From positions 31,304,501 through 31,368,500 of the forward strand of contig CM060883.1 in assembly GCA_030762935.1 (NCBI GenBank): a stretch of 64,000 nucleotides of DNA. Direction: 5' to 3'. The notes under the pieces are model-generated. The model saw nothing but the letters and a program-made list of their open reading frames with translations. It made no database searches and was not told the DNA's origin. The DNA is from Hymenopus coronatus (taxonomy: Eukaryota > Arthropoda > Insecta > Mantodea > Hymenopodidae). The position numbers and the translations under genes were made by a program. Below, in pieces: positions 21,635-33,339 of this stretch; within the stretch, counting starts at the first letter, position 1, and the number at the start of each line of letters is the position of its first letter.

Positions 21635-22538
21635 AAAATCTGATGTGTTCCACTCACATGACTTTCTCTACAACTACGCAACAAATTATTGTTAAAAAGC
21701 TTATGCTTCTATTTACTTCACTTTAATCGAGAATCAATTAGCAGAAATAGTCTTATTACTTGCTTCCTTGTAAGTAGAAGCGAAATAAGGGAATACCATA
21801 ATTTAAATTGACAGTCAAAAGCTGGTTACTATGTGACTGAAGTTCTTTTGTTTGTATGGACAGGAGTTGACAAATTCCTGTATGAGAAAAGTATAAGTTT
21901 CTTCAAGCTAAAACCAAAAACAACGAATACCTCAAAAGCAATCAATTCCACGAGAAAAATATATATACATAAATTGTGTTTTATTCTGATTTACATTTTT
22001 TGTGTAGTAAGTTTTTGTCTATCTCTTACAGTTTTCCAGTTATGCAAAATTCAGTAAAATTCATCCAGAATAAAATAGTCTTCATAATCTATTCCCAGAA
22101 AATACAAGAGATACATTTTATTGGTCAGGTAAATAATATCTTTAATATACGATATTTTAATTAGAGCCCTTTTTGAGAAAATAAAAATTTTCGATTTTTT
22201 TTCCATGTAAAGGGTAGTTGTCGGTGGGAGATTTTCTTGAAAATCTTGGTGTCGCATCCTTGGAAGATACAAACCTTAAATACCAAGTTTGGTACTTAAC
22301 GGTCTTTTCGTTTTTGGGCTATGCTACTCACAGACACACACACACACACTCATACACACAGACACACACGCAGACAGGCACACACGCAGACAGACACACA
22401 CGGACATTTACCTACATTTTTTTTTCGGATTCAAGGCGTCCCAAAACTTGTATTTCCGGTGAAATCTCGGTATCGACTTTTTGAGTGCATTACGTTCTCT
22501 ATACACCATGTACAAAGTATGTGTAGAGAAAGTAAAAA
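21635..22538 (+). repeat. HTR repeat, full-length
   Basis: Complete copy with a long CA-rich tract at 22333-22402. It ends GTGTAGAGAAAGTAAAAA, and the next copy starts at the following base. Confidence 0.85.
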
Positions 22539-22797
22539 TCTGATGTGTTTCATTCATATAACTTTCTCGAGCTCTTCCCAACACAAACTATTGTACAAAA
22601 GATTGTTCTTTTGTCTAATCATGCTTCAAGGTAAACATTACCAGAATTTGCCTTATTAATTGCTCCGTTGCAAGTAGAAGGAAAATAAGAGAGTACATTA
22701 TGATCAAGCACAATAGTTTATATAGTTTGATTAGTTCCGGGGGCCATGTCCTTCCAGTGAAACCTATTGTGTATATGGTAGAGAAAGTACACAAGCC
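22539..22797 (+). repeat. HTR repeat, internally deleted, head-to-tail
   Basis: 5' end TCTGATGTGTTTCATTCATA through GGGAGTACATT-like sequence, then a direct jump to a 3' end (GTCCTTCCAGTGAAACC ... GGTAGAGAAAGTAC). Most of the middle is missing. Confidence 0.75.
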
Positions 22798-23394
22798 GCA
22801 TGCTGATTCATCAAATCAAAACAGTTATATGCAGAAAAGATAATGGAACTTTCTTCCTTGTGACCGGATGGATATTTTTTCTTTATTCTTTTATTAGCAA
22901 CTTATTATTCCTTTTATTATCTTTTCCTGTTTGTTATTACTTCGTCTATAATTCTCAGTGTCGTTGTCTCGTTTTTCTTATAGTAAATAAAGGAAGAAAG
23001 CGATCCAGTTACATTGCTGAAACACCCAACAGGTTCTAAGGACCTGCAGATTGGATCGTATCGGGGGGGGGCAGAAGGTTGTTGAGAAGTACCTAGTCAT
23101 GTTGCTTTTGAAATGGCCCGGTTCTTGAACCCGAAGGCTTTGTCTCCTCCAAGGAACAAATGAATAGGGCTTTTAAACGCATCCTGGAAATTCGTCAAGT
23201 CAAGGCCTTCTCTAATACCATGTGCTTTTATTGTGGATTTGAGAATAGACAGCTGAAAAAATAATTCTTACACCACAATATTAATGTTCTTGTTTTTCTC
23301 TTCCTGTTCTATCGCCATATAAGGGTGCACCAGAATGGGTAGGGTCCTTAACTCCTTAATTGCGGTATTAGAATTACATTGATATGCATCATCT
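22798..23394. other. No feature recognised
   Basis: No convincing gene. A poly-G run lies at 23064-23072. A short frame at 22800-23039 is hydrophobic and T-rich without a family match. Confidence 0.35.
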
Positions 23395-23577
23395 TCTTCA
23401 TGCTAATCGAAATAAGCATTAGTAGAATGTTCTAATTACATAGTTCCTTATAAGTAGAAGGTATAGTATGGTATACACTAGGCCACAGCGACTGTCAAAT
23501 ATTTTAAAAGATGTCTCTATGCGATTGACATGGAAATTTGGTTTTCTTTGCGTGGCCAGGAGTAAAACTAAAAAAGA

Positions 23578-23608
<31 letters not shown>

Positions 23609-23690
23609 GACGAGTTCCTGTTTGAGAAATGTAGAATAGTAAGGAATATCTCGGAAATGATTAGCCCTCACTAAAATATATAGCGGACTT
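23395..23690 (+). repeat. HTR repeat, 5'/middle part with long poly-A
   Basis: From CATGCTAATCGAAATAAGC to GGAATATCTCGGAAATG, interrupted at 23573-23604 by an almost uninterrupted A run inside the usual ACAAAAGAAAA block. The A run is probably slippage expansion. Confidence 0.7.
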
Positions 23691-23709
23691 AAAGTACTTA
23701 CAACATTGT

Positions 23710-23965
23710 AAGTCCCATTGAGGTTGTCATCTCAAAGTCAGATCACCTTGTGGTTTACTGGGAAACATGCGCGTCAGTTGAGAAATGCAATGCTATGATA
23801 GCGTGTTGCCAAGGTAGCTCAGTGGAAGAGCAACAGACTAGAAAACGGGAGATCCGCGGTTCAAATCCCGGCTATGACATTGCATTTTTCAGTCTGACTT
23901 ACCTATCCAACTCTTGTCCTACACACGGCTTGTGTGGAAAAATAATTAATCCAATACTAATTGAC
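23710..23965 (+). repeat. SINE-C, tRNA-derived, first of a tandem pair
   Basis: tRNA-like core GGTAGCTCAGTGGAAGAGCA with B-box GGTTCAAATCCC, then CAGTCTGACTTACCTATCCA and TACACACGGCTTGTGTG. A head region with CACCTTGTGGTTTACTGGGA precedes the core. The unrelated flanks and multiple copies make it a SINE rather than a tRNA gene. Confidence 0.8.
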
Positions 23966-24009
23966 CATAATAGTTGCCTATACTATGAATCCTGGGACTT
24001 AAAGTACTA

Positions 24010-24218
24010 AAAATATTGAACGTCGCCAATAATTTGAGTTCACCTCGTGGTTTACCGGGAAATATGCGAGTCAGTTGAGAAATTCAATGCTACGCTGGCG
24101 TGTTACCATGTTAGCTAAGTGGAAGAGCAACCGGCTAGAGACCGGGAGAGCCGTGGTTCAAATCCCGGCTATGGTGTTGAATTTTTCAGTCTGACTCTAC
24201 CTATCCAAATTATTAATT
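24010..24218 (+). repeat. SINE-C, second of a tandem pair
   Basis: Second copy beginning CACCTCGTGGTTTACCGGGA, with GCTAAGTGGAAGAGCAACC and B-box GGTTCAAATCCC, ending after TGACTCTACCTATCC. It is truncated compared with its neighbour. Confidence 0.75.
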
Positions 24219-24235
24219 CGTCACTGGAGTTTAAA

Positions 24236-24383
24236 AATATCTTATGTGTTCCATTCTCATGACTTTCTCTAGATGTTCCGAATACAAACGATCAACTCTA
24301 CATAAAATATATATAACATAAATTGTGTCTCTTAATGTGCTCTACATTTTTTTTGTGTAGTAATATTTTGTCTATTTCTTATG
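24236..24383 (+). repeat. HTR repeat, internally deleted
   Basis: The 5' end CTTATGTGTTCCATTCTCAT jumps after 60 bp to the block ATAACATAAATTGTGT ... TGTGTAGTAATATTTTG. Confidence 0.7.
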
Positions 24384-25210
24384 TACGTGTCCGCGTGAAC
24401 TGCGACGATGGCACCCTTCCATGATGAGAAATGCGCTTTGGAAATACAATTCTCGGCCAGGGAATGGCATTGGAGTCGCCTGTAGGACCCAGGGGGCGCC
24501 GGCTAATAGTGCTTCTGCTTGGGTTGTTTTAGGGACCCTTCACGGTGGCTCTCTCCCCGCGGTCGGTTTCTTCCGCCCATCAATAATGCTCTCATATCCT
24601 CCAGGGTGTGTCACACAATAAGCCCATGGCGATTGCGGTGAGGAACTCTCTTCGGAACGACACTCACACACGAATTCCTCTAATTACCATATATAAGTAA
24701 TGGTAGGTAGTAGAGAAAGAAACTGGAGTGTCACATCGGCCTAATGGCTGAGGCAAGCTTTACTACTGCCAGGGTTGTGGTTTTTGACACATGATCTCTA
24801 AATTGATATAATGTCCTTGATTACAAGTAGTCATGTTTTTTTACTGCTCTATTGTTTGGTCTGGTAATAACAATGAAAGGTTCAAATGTCACCTTCTCAA
24901 GGCAAGTAGTCTGAGAGTCTCGTTCTGGGAAGGCGCATGTTGTTTGTGACATTAGCATACAAATAGAAGGGGCAAAGAGCGCCCCTCCTAATGGAGACTG
25001 AGCATCGATATTTGCACATGCTCGATGAATATCGAGGGCATCTGTCGAACTGAACTCTAGTCGACTCAGTGTAAACTAGCATCTACATGATTTATCTTGC
25101 GGCATTTCCTTTTCTTGCAGATAAGGAACTCTTTGTTTGTACCGCAGGCATAATGTAAATCACAGAAGAGCACAAAGGAGAGGAAAAAGTCTCCAGTCTG
25201 GACACCGTTC
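24384..25210. other. GC-richer unique stretch, no gene called
   Basis: Bases 24390-24660 are notably GC-rich for this window (GGACCCAGGGGGCGCCGGCT) and carry an open frame at 24421-24621 without splice context or recognisable motif. The rest is unremarkable. Confidence 0.3.
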
Positions 25211-25339
25211 TTATTTATATGCTTCCATTCTTTATCACAAAATATGAGTTGGATAACATTAACAAGCTCTTCATTAAAAAAAAAAACAACAAAAAAAACC
25301 CCTTCTTAACGAATGTATGACTGAAAGTTTGAAATTCCA

Positions 25340-25945
25340 GACTAAGAATACTAGCCTTTTTACTTTCTCTACACGCACTATGTACATAGCACACAGAGAA
25401 GGTATTGTAATGCACCCAAAAATTCGATATCGAGATTTCACCGGAAACACATGTTTTGGCCCCCCCCTGAATAAAAAATAAAGTATTTTTGGAAAAAGAT
25501 CCGTGTGTGTCTGTGGACAGCATAACTCAAAAAGAAAGCCCGTTAAATACCAAACTTGGTATTTAAGTTCAGTATCTTCCAAGGATGCGACACGAAGATT
25601 TTTAAAAAAATCCCCCACCGCCCAACTATTCTTTACAAGGAACAATTTTCGAAAATTTTGAATTTCTCAAAAATGGCTCTAACGATTTTTATTAAAATAT
25701 TATCTATTAAAGATCTACCTGACAAATAATATGTATATCTTGAATTTTCTGGGAATAGCCTCTGAAGACTATTCTGGATGAATTTTACAGAATTTTGCAT
25801 AACTGCTAAACCATAAGAGATAAAACAAAAACTTATAAAACTGAGACTAAAAACAAGGAACATCTCAAAAACTATCAACTCCACGAAAAAAATATATAAC
25901 ATAAATTGTGTGTTTTAACGTGATCTACATGTTTGTGTGGTACGT
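25340..25945 (-). repeat. HTR repeat, 5'-truncated, inverted
   Basis: Reading leftward it goes from the ATAACATAAATTGTG block to the 3' hairpin near 25365-25400. Poly-C at 25460-25467 replaces the usual AGGGGACC box. Directly followed by another inverted copy. Confidence 0.8.
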
Positions 25946-26650
25946 TTTTGTCCATCTCATACGGTACAGTCTGTAAACACGATAACTCAATAACGAAAAG
26001 TCGGTAAAATACCAAGCTTGGTGTCTAAGTTTAGTATCTTCCAGGGATGTGACACAAAGATTTTCAGAAAAATCCCTCCACCCCAAACTACCCTTTAAAT
26101 GCAACTTTTTCGAAAATTTTGATTTTCTCAAAAATGGCTGTAATGATTTTGTATAAAATTTCGTATATTAAAGATATTTACCTGACAAGTAAAATGTATA
26201 TTTTGAATTTTCTGGGAATAGCCTCTGACGACTATTTTATTCTGGATCAATTTACGGAAGTTTGCATAACTTTTAAACCGTAAGAGATAGAAAAAAACTT
26301 GCCACACAAAAATTTAGAGCACGTTAAAACACACAATTTATGTTACATACATTTTTTTCTTGGAGTTGATCGTTTTTTAGATATTCGTTGTTATTAGTTT
26401 CAGCTTTAAAAAACTTACACTTTTTTCATACAGGAATTTGTCAACTCGTGTCTATACAAACAAAGGAACTTCAGTCACATGATTATCACTTTAACCTGTG
26501 GTACTCCCTTATTTCGCTTCTACTTACAAGGTAGCAAGTAATAAGACTATTTTTGCTAATTGTTTCTCGATTAGAATGAAGTAAATAGCATAACAATAAT
26601 TTATTGCAGATATATCGAGAAAGTTATGTGAATGGAACACGTAATATTTT
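25946..26650 (-). repeat. HTR repeat, 3'-truncated, inverted
   Basis: Holds the 5' end (26640 leftward, TGTTCCATTCACATAACTTT) through GACTTTTCGTTATTGAG. The (CA)n and hairpin are absent, so the two inverted copies are joined within their bodies. Confidence 0.8.
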
Positions 26651-26762
26651 TTTGGGATACAGGGGATCCTAAAACGTGTATTTCCGGTGAAATCTCGGTA
26701 TCGAATTTTTGAGTGGAATGCAATACCTTCTCTATACACTATGTGTAGATAAAGTAAATATA
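26647..26762 (+). repeat. HTR repeat, 3' end only
   Basis: GGGATACAGGGGATCCTAAA to the shortened hairpin CACTATGTGTAGATAAAGTA, back to back with the inverted copy on its left. Confidence 0.75.
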
Positions 26763-26872
26763 TGTAGGTACATTCACACGATTTTCTCTACCATTCTTCA
26801 ACGAACTATTTTTGAAAGGCTTGTTAGGTATTCTATTTCACGTTAATAAAGATATCAATTACAAAAATGTTT

Positions 26873-27245
26873 TGTTACGTATTGTAACATACTCAGGGAA
26901 GCGTTAGTTTTCACCCCTAAGGCTGAGCTGGCTAGAGAACGATAATCCAGGGTAGCTTAAGGACTGAGGTGGTGCGGGAGGGGAAACGGTGGCTTCCGTT
27001 GGTAGGGCAGGCATAGAACGGGTAGTTTACCTTGGGCACAAGGATATCGACAGGGCGTACAAAGACTCCAGGGAATAACTTGGAAAACGGCGTCTTTACT
27101 TAAATAAAAGCAGAGAGCTTTCAACTGAGTCTATGCAACAGGAATGGAAGCCTTTCTATGGCAATCTCCTGAGACAGATGTTTGACTAGCACATAATGCA
27201 AAATGTAACTTCAACACAAAATGTCAAATCGTGGTTGTACCTTCA
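26873..27245 (+). mobile_element. Candidate solo LTR with adjacent primer-binding-like site
   Basis: The segment begins TGTTACGTATTGTAACA and ends ACCTTCA (a TG...CA frame). Two bases later comes TTGGTGTCCAACGTG (27248-27262), which looks like an LTR-retrotransposon primer-binding site (TGG followed by a tRNA 3'-end complement). GC content differs from its neighbours. No second LTR, gag or pol is visible, and no target duplication was found. Confidence 0.35.
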
Positions 27246-27271
27246 AATTGGTGTCCAACGTGTAGACAGAA

Positions 27272-28108
27272 ATAAAAAATCTAATGTGCTCCATTCCATG
27301 GCTTTCTCAACCTGTTCTGCAAAAATTATTTTTATTTTCTGTACACGTACTATGTGCAGAGAAGGTACTATAGAGAAGGTATTGCATTCCACCCAAAAAT
27401 TCGATACCCAGATTTCACTGGAAATACATTTTTAGGGTCCCCTGTATTAAAAAAAATATTTTTGGAAAAAGGTCCGTGTGTCTGTGAACACAACTCAAAA
27501 ACGAAAAGTCGGTAAAATACCAAACTTTGTATTTAAATTTAGTATCATCTAGAGATGCGACACGAAGATTTTGAGACAAATCCTCCACCCTAAACTACCC
27601 TTTATATGGAAACAATTTCGAAAATTTTGATTTTCTCAAAAATAGCTCTAACGATTTTATTTAAAACACCGCATATTAAAAGTATTTATATAGCAAATAA
27701 AATGTGTATCTTTAATTTTCTAGGAACAGCCTCTAAATATATCTTTATTCTGAATGAATTTTGTGTAACTGGTTAACCGTAGAGATAGACAGAAACTTAC
27801 TGCACAAAAAATGTACATCACGTTAAAACACACAATTTATGTCATATACGTTTTTTTCGTGGAGTTGGCCATTTCTGAGATATTCCTTGTTATTGGTTTC
27901 AGTTTTAAAATATATGACTATCGTTCTAGCCTAGTATATTCCCTTATTTCCCTTCTACTTACAAGAAAACAAGTAAAAGACCACCGCTGCTAATTTTTAT
28001 CTCGATTTGCATGAAGAAGATACAAGAATAAACTTTTTAATAATAGCTCCTTACAGAGATGTAGAGAAAGTCATGTGAATGGACCACATAAGATTTTTTT
28101 GTCTACAT
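27272..28108 (-). repeat. HTR repeat, full-length, inverted
   Basis: Complete on the minus strand from 28108 (TGTGGTCCATTCACATGACT) to the hairpin around 27340-27380. The hairpin region is partly duplicated (GAGAAGGTACTATAGAGAAGG). Bases 27272-27325 are a separate forward 5' end abutting its 3' end. Confidence 0.8.
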
Positions 28109-28885
28109 CATGCTTATCGAGATAAATATTAACAAAAATGATATTTTAACTTAGTTCTTTATAAGCAGAAGGGAACCAAGGAATACACTAGGCTAAAGCG
28201 ATAGTCAACTTTTTAAAAGCTGTCGGTGCGTGATTCAATTGAAATGCGGTTCTCTTTGAGTGGCCAGCAGTAAAACAAAAGAGATATGAAACAAAAGGTA
28301 CTCCCATTGGAGAAAAGCATAAGTATTGAAAATTGAAACAAAGGATATCTGGAAATGGATAACAGTACAAAAATGTGCGTGAAATAAACTGTGTGTGTGT
28401 GTGTTTTTAACGAGATCTACGTTCTTGTGTAGTAAGTTGTTCTCTATCTGTTATGGTTTACCAGAACGAGGAGGTCTTTAGAATCAATTCATAGAAATTT
28501 CAGGGTATACACTTTATGCTTCATGTAAATGTATTTAATATAGGTACGGTACTTTGATCAAAATATAGCAATTTTAGAGAAAATAAACAAAAATCTATTT
28601 TTTTTCATGTAAAGTGTAGGTTGCAGTTCTCGAAAACTTCGTGTCGTATCCTTGGAAGATATTGAACTTAAATACTAAGTTTGTTATTAAACCGACACAC
28701 AAACAAGGCGCACACACGGACCTTTTTCTAAAAAATGTATTTTTAAATGTTATTTACGAGTCCTTAAAACGTGTATTTCCGGTGAAATCTCGGTATCAAA
28801 TTTTTGGGTGTAATATAATGCCTTCTTTAAGTTCTATTATGCACATTGCACATAGTGCTAGAAAGTGTAAAAAGGATGTTGCAGC
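28094..28885 (+). repeat. HTR repeat, near full-length
   Basis: Starts within the 5' block (GTCTACATCATGCTTATCGA) back to back with the inverted copy, and ends at a degraded hairpin (CACATTGCACATAGTGCTAG). Confidence 0.75.
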
Positions 28886-29024
28886 TTAAATAGCTAAAGC
28901 CATATTTGTGTCAGCTTTTCCAACTAGTTCATCTCAGGAGGGTGTTATGACCAATATTCAAAACATTCCTGCTTAACTCTGCCCTACTAGTTATCCAACG
29001 TATTGCAACATTTCTTACCGCTTT

Positions 29025-29205
29025 ATAAATATTTGACTATCGATTTCGCCTAGTGTATTCCCTTATTTTCTTCCTACTTATAACGAACTAAGTAATAAGA
29101 ACATTGTGCCGAATACCTCGATTAGCAAGGTACAGAAAGAAGAATAATCTTATGTAAGAAGTTTGTAGAACGGCTAGAGAAAGTCATGTGAGTGTAACGC
29201 ATAAG
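29025..29205 (-). repeat. HTR repeat, 5' end, inverted
   Basis: Minus-strand 5' end from TTATGCGTTACACTCACATG to GATAGTCAAAT. It abuts a forward 3' end at 29205. Confidence 0.75.
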
Positions 29206-29322
29206 CTTTTTTTGGCTTTAGGGTATTTCAAAACTGCATTTCCTGTAAAATTTAGGTATCGAATTTTGGGTGGAATGCAATTTTATCTACCTACTATTGT
29301 GTGGTAGATAAAGTAAAAATAT
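29206..29322 (+). repeat. HTR repeat, 3' end only
   Basis: TTTTTTTGGCTTTAGGGTA to GTGGTAGATAAAGTAAAAAT; the hairpin is reduced to TATCTACC...GGTAGATA. Confidence 0.7.
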
Positions 29323-29746
29323 GAGAAATTGTTGAACTGCGTAATCATATTTTTAACGTTTTAACTTTGGTATTTGTCAATGTATTTTGTAATACTGCTT
29401 AGATATCTAATAACTATTGCTTATTTTGATTATTCTTTATGGTTTTTTGGCAGTATTACTGTATTTTATAAAAAAAATTTAACCCTGAAGCAGTAAGCTT
29501 TGCTCTATCCTCTTTAAAGCTAATGCAATCTTCTGTGTAAATGAATACGTTTTATCTTCTTCTGCACGTCTGTACCAGCATCGTTAGGAGGAAGCGACAG
29601 GAAATGAATGTCCATTCTTAAAACTTTCCCGGCCGGAGTTTACCCAACACCTCAAGCCGGATCAGAGAGGCGCCTACAAAACCACGGATATGCTTCACGC
29701 ATAGCAGGCGAGTAGAGAAGTTGCAACACTCCACGGCGCGGTGTTT

Positions 29747-29957
29747 TGATAGCCTGCTTTCCTTCTTCTGACAGCAAACATGCATCGGTCCAATAATGTC
29801 AATTGTCAATTATTACTATTATAGGTGTTCTCAGCTTCCGGATAACCCCGCGTCATCTTGATGGTTGTTGCTTAGTATTACTATAATTGACTGAAATTAT
29901 AATAGTTTCTTTAGTACGTTCAATAACCGCTAGGATGCCAGAAGCAGCCGCATTTAG
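29747..29957 (+). repeat. Diverged 210-bp direct repeat, left copy
   Basis: Shares CTGCTTTCCTTCTTCTGACA, TTCTCAGCTTCCGGATAA, CATCTT...GGTTGTTGCTT and CGCATTTA in the same order with 30850-31045, about 1.1 kb downstream. Together the copies bracket an inverted HTR. Confidence 0.65.
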
Positions 29958-29984
29958 GATGTTGCGCATTTTTGCTTCCACCAA

Positions 29985-30835
29985 TACACCTCACTATGTA
30001 CATAGTGTATAGAGAGGGTATTGCACTCCACCCAAAAGTTCGATACCGAGATTTCACCGGAAATATATGTTTTTGGGTCCCCTGTATCCGAAAAAAAGTA
30101 TTTTCAGAAAAAGGTCCGTGTGGGTGTGTCCGTGTGTTTGTGAACACGATAGCTCAAAAACGAAAAGTCGGTAAAATACCAAAGTTGGTATTTAAGTTTC
30201 ACATCTTCCAGGAAGCGACACGAAGATTTTGAGAAAATCCCCCCACCCCAAAATACCATTTACATGGAAGTTTTTTCGAAAATTTGGATTTTCTCAAAAA
30301 TGGCTCTAAAGATTTTGATTAAAATTTCGGATATTAAAAATATTTACATGAGAAATAAAATGTATATCTTCAATTTTCTGGGAATAGCCTCTGAAGAGTA
30401 CTTTATTCTGGATGAATTTTACGGAATTTTGAATAGCTGCTGAACCGTAAGCGATGAACAACAAACTTAAAATACGAAACAAGAAGAGCACGTTAAAAGA
30501 CACAGTTTATGTTATATACATTTTTGTCGTGGAGTCCATCGTTTTTGAGACATTCCTTGTTTTCGGTTTTTGCTTTGAGAAACATACTTTTCTCATACAG
30601 GAATTTGTCAACTGCTGTCCATACAACAAAGGAACTTCAGTGACATAGCAACCAGCGTTTGACTATCACTTTAACCTATGGCACTCTCTTATTTCGCTTC
30701 TACTTACAAGGAAGCAAGTAATAAGACTATTTCTTTTAAGCTTTTCTGATTAGCATGAAGTAAATAGAAATATAAGCTTTTTAAGAGTAATTTGTTGCAG
30801 GGATGTAGAGATCATGTTAATGGTACACATCATAT
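29985..30835 (-). repeat. HTR repeat, full-length, inverted
   Basis: Complete minus-strand copy with hairpin at 29990-30020. It lies between the two copies of a 210-bp direct repeat. Confidence 0.8.
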
Positions 30836-30849
30836 TTTTTTATTTGTAG

Positions 30850-31045
30850 TCTGCTTTCCTTCTTCTGACAGTTTACATGCATTTGTCCGCGAATGCTAGT
30901 TATTAATATTATTGGAATTCTCAGCTTCCGGATAAGCTTGCACCATCTTAAGGTTGTTGCTTCCTATTGCCATACCGTCTGCTATTATAATCGTTCCTTT
31001 AGTGTGTTCACTAGCCGGTAACGACGGTTAGTACGCCGCATTTAT
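30850..31045 (+). repeat. Diverged 210-bp direct repeat, right copy
   Basis: Counterpart of 29747-29957 with numerous substitutions and small indels. Confidence 0.65.
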
Positions 31046-32215
31046 ACCCCCTCCGCTGAATCCTTGCACTTAGGAGTTAAATTGGTACATCTTCAGAAAA
31101 CAGATGAAAAGCTTTACCCGTTTGACTTTCTGAACCAATCACAAAAAAGCATTCCGGTCGATCGGTCAGACAACAGAAACGCATCTAGATGCCGCTCCAT
31201 TGCAATATATGGCTAATTCCAACCACTTGCTCAGTTTGTGAACTCCCAACACGTGGGTTGAGCTATTCTGTACAAGATACGTATTATTCTTTGTTGTTTA
31301 TATTTGTTGATAGTGCTTTGGTGTTTGGGAATATAACAAGACTTTCACAAATGCAGAGGTGGATAGACTTTTGCTAGAGGTGTGGCGAGAGTGGACGTGG
31401 CTAAATGGAGGAAGAAAGTGAATCATATGCACAAAATAATACGAAAAGCACAGGAATTGGACGGAATCATCACTTAATGTGAACCTCTAATGATGTCTTG
31501 GTGACGACAATGATGTTGATGACAATGACGATGATCCTTTCCAGAATGATGACGACGGAGACTTGGATGGAATTGAGCCATTAAAATTCTAAACTGATGA
31601 AAATAATTTTGTTACACCTTTCGCTCATTGTAACGAGCTATTTTGCATTAATTTTTTCTATATTGTCGTAAATACCTAACGTATGCTACATGCGTTACAG
31701 TATCACCGTTATTTTCAGTTAACATCAATAATAACGAATTAGTTTTATTATTCATTGGCATTCTTTTACAATGTACGCCGTTTGTATTCGTCGTTACACA
31801 CGATATAGACATTTGTAATCAGCTGTTGTTGTTTACTAGTTACTCTGGCAACGCCGCAAAGGCAGCATAGCCAACCTTACGCGAAACTACATGAACTGTT
31901 AAGAGGGTATGCAGTGTTGTGCTATTTACATCTGCCAATACATTTCACCTGGGGTTGTAATTAATAAATAAAATTGTAATTTAATCGGGAAGTTTCGTAG
32001 AAGTTCACGATTTTCAGTGATGTATTTGGGAAATTTGTAAAATCTACAGTATGTAAGAGACCTATCTTATTACAATTTATACCATTCATTGTACACATTC
32101 ATAGTGTTATTTCTGTTATTATCAAAATTCTAGCTTACATGGTTATGTAATACATTTTTACTGTCTAAATTCTAGTAAAATGCTGCATTTCTATATAAAA
32201 GAGTCCAGTTTTACA
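31046..32215. other. Mostly unrecognised; acidic open frame relic
   Basis: Around 31498-31590 one frame reads a D/N-rich stretch ending P-L-K-F and TAA, which could be an acidic C-terminal tail of an old transposase. No other domain supports this. Otherwise AT-rich without visible features. Confidence 0.25.
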
Positions 32216-32254
32216 GTAAAAGAGCTTATGAATAGATCTGTAAAATCTGTTTGA

Positions 32255-32525
32255 AAAGCTCAAAGGACAACTAGAAGACGTCGACAAAGAGAAAAGGGAT
32301 ACTTACACACCCACAATTCCATACTTCAAGGCAAAATACGATCTAAACTTCATAGATATAATTGGTCTGATGATCGGAGCTCTGGGCACAATTCCTTTAA
32401 ATTTTTAATACTTGGAAAAAGTTTGGATTGAAAAAGGAAAAAAATAAAAGAAATTGCCATATCTGCAATAAGAGGAAGAAATCTTCTTCGAAATCATTTG
32501 TATAATAACCATTTTAGCATTTCCA
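32255..32525 (+). pseudogene. LINE ORF2 C-terminal remnant
   Basis: One frame encodes D-T-Y-T-P-T-I-P-Y-F-K-A-K-Y followed by I-G-L-M-I-G-A-L-G-T-I-P. After frameshifts it encodes F-G-L-K-K-E and K-I-K-E-I-A-I-S-A-I-R-G-R-N-L-L-R-N-H. This order is the usual C-terminal tail of a class of LINE ORF2 proteins common in animals, where the motif is normally I-G-A-R-G-T-I-P. In-frame stops and shifts show it is dead. No catalytic domain is preserved upstream. Confidence 0.6.
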
Positions 32526-32529
32526 CGGT

Positions 32530-33335
32530 CTATATTCATTTGATATAAAATATTTACTGTATGTTAATTTTATATTATGTTTAATAATACTTTTGCCGTT
32601 TATATTTTACTTTTCGATTGCTATACTAATAAAAACCGTCGATATTTCATTGTCTTATAGAAGAGTTTCAAGTGTTTTCTTTTTTTTAAATAGTAAATTT
32701 ATAATGTGTCTGTTTTACTCTGTCCTTGCTGACAACCCATAAATATGGGAAGTTGTTATTGTTTCAATAAATAAATAAAATACATTTTTTATCAGCACTA
32801 ATTAAATCAGAAACATTTTCGTATTCTAAATTAAATATTTTAAGTTTTTAAAATTTGAAAATTAATTTATCAAAATTAGAGCATTATTTTGAAAAAGCAA
32901 TATGCCTTTTCTTTTCTTAAATGTGATTTTCAGGGAGGAAGCACAAAATAAATTGTGAAAAATTGTGCTATGTGGAAAATTTTGAGTATTAAAAAGAGTT
33001 GGAAAAATGTTTGCAAGCTAACAAAGTTCAAATTTCGGAGTGTCTATTAATAAGCAATCTGTCTTCACATTGATAGCTTCAGTTAATTGATAGTTAAAGA
33101 GCGACAAGTGTGAAGGACGATATATTTTCTTAAAGTTGAGAATTCAAATAATTTTATTATGAAATAAAATCAATCTTTTACACCACTTTAAGTGCTTATT
33201 TTCTAAATATATTTGAGATATATTAAAATACTCTCCGCCAAAATGTTACTTTCTCCACGGTTACCTACCAGGTGGCCCAACTACCCCATAATTGGCGTTC
33301 AGAAATCCCCTCGAACGTTAAACGAGTTACAGAAC
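32530..33335. other. AT-rich stretch, no feature
   Basis: Very AT-rich; an AATAAATAAATAAA run at 32766-32779 is compatible with the tail of the preceding LINE remnant. Nothing else recognised. Confidence 0.35.
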
Positions 33336-33339
33336 TCAA

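Noticed and set aside
24421..24621. Coding exon in the GC-rich patch
   Set aside because: The frame is open but lacks flanking splice sites and any motif; GC-rich composition alone lengthens chance frames.
31498..31590. Acidic tail of a pogo-type transposase
   Set aside because: Only an Asp/Asn-rich stretch from GATGAC repeats; composition bias explains it.
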